Shown here one piece after another: positions 56,512 to 64,000 of a DNA stretch of 64,000 bases; the stretch's first letter is position 1; every line of letters starts with the position of its first letter. The stretch spans positions 1,198,183 through 1,262,182 of the forward strand of contig NZ_CP032416.1 of assembly GCF_003600355.1 (NCBI RefSeq), in the 5' to 3' direction. A program made the position numbers and the translations under genes. The DNA comes from Clostridium fermenticellae. GTDB taxonomy: Bacteria; Bacillota; Clostridia; Clostridiales; Clostridiaceae. The notes beneath the pieces were generated by a model. That model was given only the letters and a program-made list of their open reading frames with translations. It ran no database searches and was not told the origin of the DNA.

Positions 56512-57487
56512 ATGAATAAACCCGAAAGTATTTATAGCAAAGCCAGTTCCAAGAGAAGTATTTGATTATGTATCAGAGAATTGCGATTGTAAGATGTGGG
56601 ATTCTGATGATGACATTCCTAAGGATGTACTTTTTGATGAATTAAGGGATGCAGAAGGGCTTTTAACAAGCGGAACAAAGATAGATAGTGAATTATTATC
56701 ACATGCCCCTAATCTCAAGGTAGTAAGCAATATATCAGTTGGATATAATAATTTTGATTTGAAGGAAATGAAGAAAAGGGGTGTACTTGGTACCAATACC
56801 CCATATGTTTTAGATGATACCGTTGCGGATTTGATATTTGGATTAATTTTGTCATCTGCAAGAAGAATTGCAGAGTTAGATAGATATGTAAAACAGGGAA
56901 AATGGAACAAAGGAGACAATGAAAATTTATTTGGTATAGATGTACATCATTCTGTAATTGGAATCATAGGAATGGGAAGAATAGGAGAAAAGGTTGCCAA
57001 AAGAGCAAAATTTGGATTTGATATGGATATAATCTATCATAATAGACACAAAAAAACAAAAATTGAAAATAAATTGGGGGCGAAATATGTTGAATTAGAT
57101 GAACTTTTAAGGAAGTCTGATTACATAGTGTTAATGACTCCGCTTACAAAGGAAACTGAACATATGATAAGTTATAATGAGTTTAATTTGATGAAAAAAA
57201 CAAGTATATTTATAAATGCTTCGCGGGGAAAAACTGTTGATGAGGCTGCATTAATAGATGCACTTACGTGTGGAAAAATATTTGCGGCAGGACTTGATGT
57301 GTTTACGAATGAACCAATAGAGAAAGACAGCCATCTATTAAAAATGGATAATGTAGTAACAGTGCCTCATATTGGTTCTGCTACATATAGAACGCGATTA
57401 GATATGGCAAAGGTTGCATCAAAGAATTTAGTTCAGGTACTTTTAGGGAAAAAGCCTCAAAATATAGTTACTGAACTTAAAGATTAG
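56512..57487 (+). pseudogene. D-2-hydroxyacid dehydrogenase (glyoxylate/hydroxypyruvate reductase type), frameshifted near the start
   Basis: ATG 56512 follows GGGAGAAG and opens MNKP, then runs out of frame and stops at TGA (56,563). In the next frame the expected family N-terminus continues as VFIAKPVPREVFDYVSENC straight into the intact remainder, so one extra base, most likely the G at 56,524 after CCC, breaks the gene. The remainder has the NAD(P) loop GIIGMGRIGEKVAKRA, NASRGKTVDEAAL and VPHIGSAT with the catalytic His. The second frame has no start before ATG 56594, which would remove about 27 residues. It could be a recent mutation, a sequencing error, or programmed frameshifting. Confidence 0.8.
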
Positions 57488-57520
57488 TTATTTTAATCAT
57501 TGAATTTAGGAGTAATCACT

Positions 57521-59467
57521 ATGAATAAAACGATTGGGATATTTGCACATGTGGATGCAGGTAAGACAACATTTGCCGAACAAATACTGTATCACACAAA
57601 AAGTATTAAAAATCTCGGAAGAGTTGATCATAAAGACGCGTTTTTAGATATGCATAATGTAGAGATGGAGAGAGGAATTACTGTATTTTCTGAACAAGGA
57701 GTTTTTGAATATAATTCTTCAACTTATTATCTAGTAGATACACCAGGACATATGGATTTTTCTATGGAAATGGAACGATCAATAAATATTGTGGATTATG
57801 CGATTCTTATAATAAGTGGAACTCATGGTATACAAAGTCAGACTGAGGTTATATGGGAACTTTTAAGAAAGAATAAAATTCCTACTTTTATCTTTATAAA
57901 CAAGATTGATATAAAAACTGCGGATGTTTCTTCTGTTTTAGATGAGATAAGATTAAATTTAACAGATGATATATATCTTATGGACGATTCTTCCTTTAAA
58001 GATGGAAGTATGGATACAGATCTTATTGAATTTATAGCGGAAAAAGATGAAAATCTCATAGAAATGTATTTGGAAAACGGATATGACAAAGAACTGTGGC
58101 TTAAATATGTGCAAAATCTTATTAAGCAAAATAAACTATTTCCATGTTTCAGTGGCTCTGCGTTAAAAGATATTGGAATAGATACATTTATAGAAAAACT
58201 TGATAGTTTGACATTTACTGAATATAAAAATGATCTTCCCTTTAGTGGAATAGTGTATAAGATTAGGCATGACGAAAACATGAATAAAATTACTTATATA
58301 AAAGCATTAAGTGGAATGCTTAATGTAAAACAAGAAATGCGTATTGGGAAAAATTTAAATAAGGTAAATGAGATAAGAATATATAATGGCGACAAGTTTA
58401 AAACTACAGAAAGTATCTCTGCAGGAGAATTATTTGCGGTATGTGGTCTATCATCCTCAAAAATAGGAAATGGTGTTGGAAATTTGAATGAAGATATAGA
58501 CTACAGTTTGGCTCCAACCTTAAAAACTAAAGTCATAATTGATGAAAAATTAAATGCACGAGAGGTTTTAAGCTATTTTAAGATTTTAGAAGATGAAGAT
58601 CCAGGTCTAAATGTAAGCTGGAATGAAAAGGCTAAGGAAATACAAGTTCATATTATGGGTGTAGTTCAACTGGAAATTTTAAAACAGATTGTGCTTGAGA
58701 GGTTTAATTTAGAGGTCGAGTTTGGATCTTGTAAAATTTTATATAAGGAAACAATTCTTAAGGGCAGTATGGGGTATGGTCACTTTGAGCCATTGAGGCA
58801 TTATGCTGAGGTTCATTTAAAATTGGAACCTGGAGAAAGAGGTAGTGGAATTGTATTTAATAGTGAATGCAGTACCGAGAATCTTGAAATTGGCACTCAA
58901 AATCTCATCCGTACCCATATATATGAAAGAAAACATAGAGGTATTTTAACGGGCTCTCCTCTAACAGATTTAAAAATAACGCTTATTACAGGCAGAGCTC
59001 ATATCAAGCATACCTGTGGTGGAGATTTTAGAGAGGCTACTTTGAGGGCATTAAGACAGGGACTGGAAATGTCAGAAAATATTGTTTTAGAACCATATTA
59101 TCGATTTAAAATATCAGCAGATACAGAGTATATGGGAAAAATAATATCGGATATACAGAAATTAAATGGAAGTTTTAGAAATCCAGATATACATGATGGT
59201 AAAGTATTTATAAAAGGGCGTGGACCTGTATCTGAATTTATGAATTATAATTTGGAGTTTATAACTTCAACAAATGGCAGGGGAAAAATTAATTTTCAGT
59301 TTGACGGATACGATATATGTCACAATGAAGAAAAGGTTATAGAAAAAGTAGGGTATAACAAAAATGCAGATATTGAATACACATCTGCATCTGTATTTTG
59401 TTCTAAAGGACAAGGCTTCTTGGTTCCATGGGATAAGGCAAAAGAGTATATGCATTGTTTAAAATAA
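57521..59467 (+). CDS. EF-G-like GTPase of the tetracycline ribosomal protection family (TetB(P)/TetM-like)
   Basis: The 648-residue protein has the EF-G/Tet domain order. G1 is AHVDAGKTT, switch I region MERGITVFSEQ, G3 DTPGHMDF and G4 NKID. Domains II-V follow, with YGHFEPLRHYAEVHLKLEP and CGGDFREATLRALRQGL typical of Tet proteins. Length equals TetB(P) of C. perfringens. The C-terminal end differs from classical TetM, so actual tetracycline resistance is uncertain; many clostridia carry such chromosomal paralogs. TTAGGAG precedes ATG 57521. It follows the dehydrogenase gene closely. Confidence 0.78.
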   Translation: MNKTIGIFAHVDAGKTTFAEQILYHTKSIKNLGRVDHKDAFLDMHNVEMERGITVFSEQGVFEYNSSTYYLVDTPGHMDFSMEMERSINIVDYAILIISGTHGIQSQTEVIWELLRKNKIPTFIFINKIDIKTADVSSVLDEIRLNLTDDIYLMDDSSFKDGSMDTDLIEFIAEKDENLIEMYLENGYDKELWLKYVQNLIKQNKLFPCFSGSALKDIGIDTFIEKLDSLTFTEYKNDLPFSGIVYKIRHDENMNKITYIKALSGMLNVKQEMRIGKNLNKVNEIRIYNGDKFKTTESISAGELFAVCGLSSSKIGNGVGNLNEDIDYSLAPTLKTKVIIDEKLNAREVLSYFKILEDEDPGLNVSWNEKAKEIQVHIMGVVQLEILKQIVLERFNLEVEFGSCKILYKETILKGSMGYGHFEPLRHYAEVHLKLEPGERGSGIVFNSECSTENLEIGTQNLIRTHIYERKHRGILTGSPLTDLKITLITGRAHIKHTCGGDFREATLRALRQGLEMSENIVLEPYYRFKISADTEYMGKIISDIQKLNGSFRNPDIHDGKVFIKGRGPVSEFMNYNLEFITSTNGRGKINFQFDGYDICHNEEKVIEKVGYNKNADIEYTSASVFCSKGQGFLVPWDKAKEYMHCLK

Positions 59468-59493
59468 AATGCTATATAATATTATATATTAAG

Positions 59494-60347
59494 TTATTTC
59501 CAAATTTTGCCTGAAATTTCTTTTATAAGGCGAAGTTTATTCCATTGCTGTTCTTCTGTTAAAATATTTCCTTCTTCTGTGGATGCAAAACCGCATTGCG
59601 GACTTAGACAAATTTGATTGATATCAATGTATTGAGTAGCCTCTTTAATACGTTTTATAATAATATCTTTTTTTTCTAATTCACCTGTTTTGGAACTTAC
59701 AAGACCTAAAACTACCTGTTTATCTTTTATGAACCTTAAAGGTGAAAAATCACCAGCGCGATCTGTATCATATTCCAAATAAAATGCATCTACATTTTCT
59801 TTCTCAAACAATATCTCAGCTATTGGAGCATAACCACCGGATGAAGCCCATCTTGAACTGTAATTTCCACGACATACATGGGTTGTAATAATCATATCCT
59901 TTGGATGATCTTCAAGAGCTTTATTATTTACTTTCAAATATAAATTTGCAATGTCCTTTATATTTGTACCTTCATTTTGTCGGTTTTCCCAATAATTTTT
60001 ATCACAAAACATACCCCAGGTGCAATCGTCAAATTGGAGATTTTTAGGTTCATATCATTATTTAAGTTGATCTTTTGAGTTCCTTTTATACCAAGGAAAA
60101 AATCTAAATGCCACCATGAACGCCTAAATTCTCCATCAGTAACTATCTTGAGCCCGATTTCTTGTTCTTTTTCCACTAATTTTTTAATCTCTATATTTTC
60201 GATAGCTTCAAGTTGGTTAGCTGTTATTTTATTATTTTGAAAATCCAATCGAGCTTTTTTAATTTCACTGCTGCGAAGAAAACTTCCTACAATATCATAA
60301 TGAAAAGGTGGCCTGTGTTTTGTTGTGTTTAAAACCTTGTTAATCAT
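59494..60347 (-). pseudogene. Cobalamin-independent methionine synthase-like gene (YxjG/YxjH type), internal deletion
   Basis: The N-terminal part (60,347 down to about 60,048) reads RPPFHYDIVGSFLRS, then IVTDGEFRRSWWHLDFFLG, all in frame. The C-terminal part in another frame reads NLQFDDCTWGMFC near 60,042, then MIITTHVCRGNYSSRW and CLSPQCGFASTEEG with the zinc-site His and Cys. Intact relatives have about 100 residues between these parts. Here they are joined directly at about 60,035-60,050 with a frame change, so the gene has lost about 300 bases and should be inactive. GGAGG lies before ATG 60347. Confidence 0.88.
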
Positions 60348-60366
60348 ATTAACCTCCATTTAAATA

Positions 60367-61296
60367 TTAAAGTAGACAATAATTCAAATCATAACTAGTT
60401 GAAATAATATCATTTAAAATATTTATATAACATAGGGCTATTTTACTCATTTTGATATCCTTATGGGTAATCCATCCAATTGTCGATATACTTTCACTTT
60501 CAATAGGTATAGATTTAATTTTATTCCCATTTAATCCGGAAACTATGATTCCTGTTCCAATTGTATAACTGTTTGTTGTAACTAGTAGATTAGTCATAGT
60601 TGCTCTATCATTCACGTGAATACTTTTTGATATTTTTGAAAGATTTAATATCTCCTCTGAAAAATTAGAAGAGTCATTATTTCCTTGTTCAAATGTTATA
60701 TATGGGAATTCTTTCACATCTTCAATAGTAACACTTTTTTTATGTGCAAGAGGATGATCCTTATTAATAAAAATATATGGATTTGTATTAAAAAGTGGAG
60801 TAAATTTTAAATTGTTATAGCTAAATAAGCTATTCATAATTTTTGAATTAGTTTCATTAATATATAAAATTCCAATATCACTATGTAATGTTCTAACATC
60901 TTGAATAATATTATATGTTTTTGTTTCCTTCAAACTAAATTCATATTGTGTAAGATCAACTTTATTTATTAATTTTATAAAGGCATTTACTGCAAAAGTA
61001 TAATGCTGCGTTGAAATAGAAAAGTGAATCGGTTTTAATTCTACTCCATGATATCGATTTTCTATTAACTCAGTTTGTTCTATAATTTGCCGTGCGTATC
61101 CTAGAAACTCCACACCGTCTAGAGAAATACTAATTCCACGGTTAGTTCTATCAAATATTATTATTCCGAGTTCACCTTCAAGTTCTTTTATAGCGTTTGA
61201 AAGACTGGGTTGAGATATAAAAAGTTTTTTTGCTGCTTCATTTATTGAACCACAATTTGCAATTTCAATTGCATATTTTAATTGTTGTAGTGTCAA
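60367..61296 (-). CDS. LysR family transcriptional regulator
   Basis: The 309-residue protein has an N-terminal winged helix (LKYAIEIANCGSINEAAKKLFISQPSLSNAIKELE) and the LysR substrate-binding domain from about residue 90. TTG 61296 after GGAGGAG gives a normal length. It lies 19 bases upstream of the methionine synthase-like pseudogene on the same strand, so it may have controlled sulfur or methionine metabolism. The effector is unknown. Confidence 0.93.
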   Translation of the reverse strand: MTLQQLKYAIEIANCGSINEAAKKLFISQPSLSNAIKELEGELGIIIFDRTNRGISISLDGVEFLGYARQIIEQTELIENRYHGVELKPIHFSISTQHYTFAVNAFIKLINKVDLTQYEFSLKETKTYNIIQDVRTLHSDIGILYINETNSKIMNSLFSYNNLKFTPLFNTNPYIFINKDHPLAHKKSVTIEDVKEFPYITFEQGNNDSSNFSEEILNLSKISKSIHVNDRATMTNLLVTTNSYTIGTGIIVSGLNGNKIKSIPIESESISTIGWITHKDIKMSKIALCYINILNDIISTSYDLNYCLL

Positions 61297-61425
61297 AATG
61301 TACTCCTCCTTAAAATTTAATAATTTATCCTTTAATATTAAATTCTTGTTTTATGGAGTTCAAAGCTGTTTTTCTGGTAGTATCACTAGCAAGAAATATA
61401 TCAGTTGTAACTTTGTTTTTTTATA

Positions 61426-61685
61426 TATAGGGTTTGTAATTCCAAGTTTAAGTTATACGTAAGCTGACATTTCCAAAATGTAGGCACATTAAAAAATTTT
61501 TTAGTAAGTATTAGTGAAGTATTTTTGAAAATCTTAGTGGGTTTTATATGTTTGAGCCTGCGAGTTTATAAAATCTGCTTAGATTTTTATAAATACGAAC
61601 TTAGACTTACTAGAAATTTTTTAGGTGACGAATTTTGGAAATGTCAGCTGGAGTATAACTTAAGCTTTCATTTAAAGCCCCTATA
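61426..61685 (-). repeat. Copy C: long palindrome downstream of yeiH
   Basis: Read on the minus strand it matches copy A closely along its whole length: the GCTTAAGTTATACTCCAGCTG left arm, GTCACCTAAAAAATTTCTAG, the loop AACTCGCAGGCTCAAACA and the TTGGAATTACAAACCCTATA end. Its apical stem has decayed (AAAACCC against GATTTTA). It begins 75 bases after the yeiH stop, in yeiH orientation, between yeiH and the LysR gene. Confidence 0.88.
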
Positions 61686-61759
61686 TTTATAATATAACTC
61701 AATAGTGTTTTTATGTAAATTATTTAATTATAAACCTATAGTAACGGTTAATTATAATT

Positions 61760-62755
61760 TTAAAAGATTCCCATTATAAAATGCTGTACGCCAAGAGAGG
61801 TAAGTGCAAGGACGATCCAACATGAAAAACCTAATATAATTGGTCTTGTGCCATTTTTTATGAGCTGTATAATATTGGTATTAAGGCCAACTGATACCAT
61901 GGACATTACTATTACGAATTTTCCAGCCTCCGATAAAAATTTAGATACTGAAGTCGGTATTGGCAGGAAAGTATTAATTATTGATGCAGCTACAAATCCT
62001 AATACAAACCATGGGAATATCTTAGATATGTTGTATGACATATGCTTGTCCTTGGCTTTTTTTCTCGAAGTATAAATAGCAAGTACAAGGGTTACAGGAA
62101 CTATTGCTAAAGTTCTTGTGAGTTTTACTATAACTGCAAGATTACCTGCTGCATTACTGTAGGAATAACCGGCAGCAACTACGGATGAAGTATCATTAAC
62201 TGCAGTACCACTCCAGAGGCCGAAACATTGATTGCTCATATTAAATATGTGACCAAGAAACGGAAATAAAAAGGCTGCGATGGCATTAAAAAGAAATATG
62301 GTGGATATGGAATGAGCAACTTCACTGTCAGTTGCGTTAATTACTGGAGCTGCTGCTGCAATAGCTGAACCACCACATATTGAAGACCCGACTCCAATCA
62401 AGGTTGCTGTTTTACTATTTATTTTTAATAATTTGCTAACAAGATAAGCAGTGATAAATGCTGCGGATAAAGTAAAAATCATTAAAATAATTGTTTGTTT
62501 ACCTACTTTAAAAACATTAAAAAGATTCATTCCAAAACCTATAAGTATAATTGAATATTGAAGTAATTTTTTTGATGTATAGGTTATACCTTCATCAAGA
62601 TAGCTTGGTCTATTAAAAAATGCTAAGATCATACCGAACAAAATTCCGAGTACGGGACTTCCTATGATTGGAAAAATATTCCCAATTATCCATGCCGGTA
62701 CTGCTATAATTAGTGCAAATAAAATTCCTGGAAATTTATTAATTATTGTTTTCAT
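61760..62755 (-). CDS. YeiH family (PSE/UPF0324) putative anion exporter
   Basis: The 331-residue protein has about ten membrane helices. The two conserved repeats of the family are visible: GIGSSICGGSAIAAAAPV-like (GVGSSICGGSAIAAAAP) and GLWSGTAVNDTSSVVAAG. The family is annotated as a putative sulfate exporter; experimental support is limited. AGGAGG precedes ATG 62755. It is divergent from a LysR gene, as yeiH is linked with the LysR gene yeiE in enterobacteria. Confidence 0.92.
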   Translation of the reverse strand: MKTIINKFPGILFALIIAVPAWIIGNIFPIIGSPVLGILFGMILAFFNRPSYLDEGITYTSKKLLQYSIILIGFGMNLFNVFKVGKQTIILMIFTLSAAFITAYLVSKLLKINSKTATLIGVGSSICGGSAIAAAAPVINATDSEVAHSISTIFLFNAIAAFLFPFLGHIFNMSNQCFGLWSGTAVNDTSSVVAAGYSYSNAAGNLAVIVKLTRTLAIVPVTLVLAIYTSRKKAKDKHMSYNISKIFPWFVLGFVAASIINTFLPIPTSVSKFLSEAGKFVIVMSMVSVGLNTNIIQLIKNGTRPIILGFSCWIVLALTSLGVQHFIMGIF

Positions 62756-62810
62756 AATATCTTCCTCCTGTCCGTTTTTTATAATACACCTTGATGTTAT
62801 GTAAGTAAAA

Positions 62811-62834
62811 TATTATTATATTATTATAATAATA
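62811..62834. promoter_or_regulatory. Palindromic operator candidate between yeiH and the LysR gene
   Basis: TATTATTATA-TTAT-TATAATAATA is a perfect 10-bp inverted repeat with a four-base centre, lying in the 108-base divergent region. LysR proteins bind dyad sites near divergent promoters. The region is AT-rich, so chance cannot be excluded. Confidence 0.45.
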
Positions 62835-62863
62835 AGTATATACTAATATATAGGGAGGATATT

Positions 62864-63760
62864 ATGACTTTAAGGCATTTCAATATATTTGTTGTTGTAT
62901 GTGATAAAATGAATATGACTAAGGCTGCTGAAGTACTTTTTATATCTCAATCAGCAGTTAGTCAGGCAATTTCCGAACTTGAAGATCATTATGGAGTACG
63001 ACTTTTTGAACGTTTATCAAGAAAACTTTACCTGACTCAGGCCGGGAAAAAATTGTTGAGTTATGCTAGATACATTATTAAATTAAATTCAGAATTGGAA
63101 AATAATATAAAAGCTTTATGTAAAAAAGGTTCTATTCGCATTGGCGCGAGTGTTACTGTTGGGGCTTATGTTCTGCCTAAACTTGTCTCAAACTTTCAAA
63201 AGACAGATCCTGAAACTGATATAAGAGTATATGAAGAAAATACTGAAACAATTGAAAAAATGCTCCTTCACGATGAAATCGATATGGCACTTGTTGAAGG
63301 AGAAACAACAAATCCTGATATTATAAATAGACCATTTATGAATGATGAATTGGTTCTTATATGTGATCCTAATCATAGATTTGCAAAACTTTCTTATGTT
63401 GAACCTTATGAACTTGAAAAAGAAAAGTTTATTATTCGTGAAAAAGGAAGTGGAACTCGTAAGACGTTTGAAGATAAGATGACAGAGAATAAATTAAAAT
63501 GGCAGGCTGCATGGATATGTAATAATACTGATACAATCAAAATTGCAGTTGCAGAGGGACTTGGGATTTCTGTTATCTCAAAAAATTCAGTAATAAATGA
63601 ATCTAAAGCAGGTATTATATGTAAGGTACCTATTAAAGGAATTAGTTTTAAAAGGCAATTTAAAATAATATGCCATAAAAATAAATATTTAACGGATGCT
63701 ATGAGAAGTTTCATAAATTTGTGTATTAAAACTTATAAAATAGAGGATGGTTTGTACTAA
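62864..63760 (+). CDS. LysR family regulator, YeiE/CysL-like
   Basis: The 298-residue protein has the LysR winged helix (MTKAAEVLFISQSAVSQAI) and a substrate-binding domain with IRIGASVTVGAYVLPKLV and FIIREKGSGTRKTFE, features seen in the YeiE/CysL branch linked to sulfur anions. GGGAGG precedes ATG 62864. Its divergent position beside yeiH suggests it controls that exporter and itself. Confidence 0.93.
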   Translation: MTLRHFNIFVVVCDKMNMTKAAEVLFISQSAVSQAISELEDHYGVRLFERLSRKLYLTQAGKKLLSYARYIIKLNSELENNIKALCKKGSIRIGASVTVGAYVLPKLVSNFQKTDPETDIRVYEENTETIEKMLLHDEIDMALVEGETTNPDIINRPFMNDELVLICDPNHRFAKLSYVEPYELEKEKFIIREKGSGTRKTFEDKMTENKLKWQAAWICNNTDTIKIAVAEGLGISVISKNSVINESKAGIICKVPIKGISFKRQFKIICHKNKYLTDAMRSFINLCIKTYKIEDGLY

Positions 63761-63786
63761 AAATTAATTTACGATCCGGGATATGT

Positions 63787-64000
63787 TATAGGGTTTATAA
63801 ATGAAAGCTTGACTTATGCTCCGGCCGGAATTTCCAAAATACGTCACGTAAAAAATTTCTAGTAAGTCTAAGCTTGTGTTCATAAAAATCTAAGCGGATT
63901 TTATAAACTCACTTTGTTCAAACATATAAAATCCACTAAGATTTTTAAGAACTATAAATACTTTTATTCTAGTAACATATCCTTATGTGTAAACAAACCT
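63787..64000 (+). repeat. Copy D: palindromic repeat downstream of the LysR gene, cut by the window end
   Basis: It starts TATAGGGTTTATAAATGAAAGC 26 bases after the LysR stop and follows copy A through GTCACGTAAAAAATTTCTAG, the apical stem and loop (AACTCACTTTGTTCAAACA) to AAGATTTTTAAGAAC near 63,953. Beyond this the right arm departs from copies A and C. The apical stem has G-C where copy A has A-T (GCGGATTTT / AAAATCCAC), a compensating change. Confidence 0.8.

Overview
The window looks like chromosome of a low-GC, spore-forming anaerobe of the genus Clostridium (sensu stricto). The evidence is very AT-rich sequence with A/T-ending codons, strong GGAGG-type ribosome binding sites, frequent TTG and GTG starts, sporulation genes (spoVS, a ylmC/ymxH-type gene, a spoIIIE/ftsK translocase) and a gene order close to the classical Firmicutes housekeeping cluster. 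The species cannot be named from the sequence alone.

Positions 1 to about 43,000 are mostly conserved core genome. They begin with the 5' end of a yraN-type gene (minus strand), yifB, an endonuclease IV-like gene, dprA, topA and codY. The translation and envelope block follows: rpsB-tsf, pyrH-frr, uppS-cdsA-dxr-rseP-ispG. The nusA-infB operon comes next (rimP-nusA-rnpM-ylxQ-infB-rbfA-nrnA-truB-ribF), then rpsO, pnp, an M16 peptidase, ylmC, tepA, ftsK/spoIIIE, rimO-pgsA, recA, rny and spoVS. Several control signals are legible: a canonical promoter with a perfect SOS box at recA, a sigma-H type promoter at spoVS, a likely S15 leader at rpsO, and strong terminators. proS and polC, which lie between rasP and rimP in Bacillus subtilis, are not here. 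A compact three-gene membrane cassette (36,854-39,366) follows: a UbiA-type polyprenyl-phosphate phosphoribosyltransferase, a GT-C (family 39-like) glycosyltransferase and an ArnE-like four-helix small transporter. I read it as a possible make-flip-transfer module for a lipid-linked pentose. An aminotransferase, HPr, a DUF378 protein, purB and two small unknown proteins complete this part.

Positions 44,564-52,664 hold a full histidine operon, hisZ-G-D-C-B-H-A-F-I-E. It uses the short HisG plus HisZ arrangement and has no histidinol-phosphatase gene. A repeat element sits inside the operon between hisI and hisE.

Positions 52,665-64,000 are accessory and visibly eroding. They hold a 1.3-kb gene-free nest of palindromes, a membrane-anchored MutS-family ATPase, a short-chain dehydrogenase, a 2-hydroxyacid dehydrogenase with a one-base frameshift near its start, an EF-G/TetB(P)-like GTPase, a cobalamin-independent methionine synthase-like gene with an internal deletion of about 100 codons, two LysR regulators and a YeiH-type exporter.

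The most interesting signal is an unannotated repeat family. Long imperfect palindromes of about 220-260 bp occur at 51,941-52,264, 52,742-52,983, 61,426-61,685 (minus) and 63,787-end. There is also a half copy (about 53,599-53,672) and a 41-bp end-to-end deletion derivative after rseP (14,657-14,697). The copies share a nearly invariant apical loop and conserved asymmetric internal motifs, while their stems differ in sequence yet still pair. All four main copies lie just downstream of a gene and in that gene's orientation. This suggests a structured RNA or a mobile 3'-end element.
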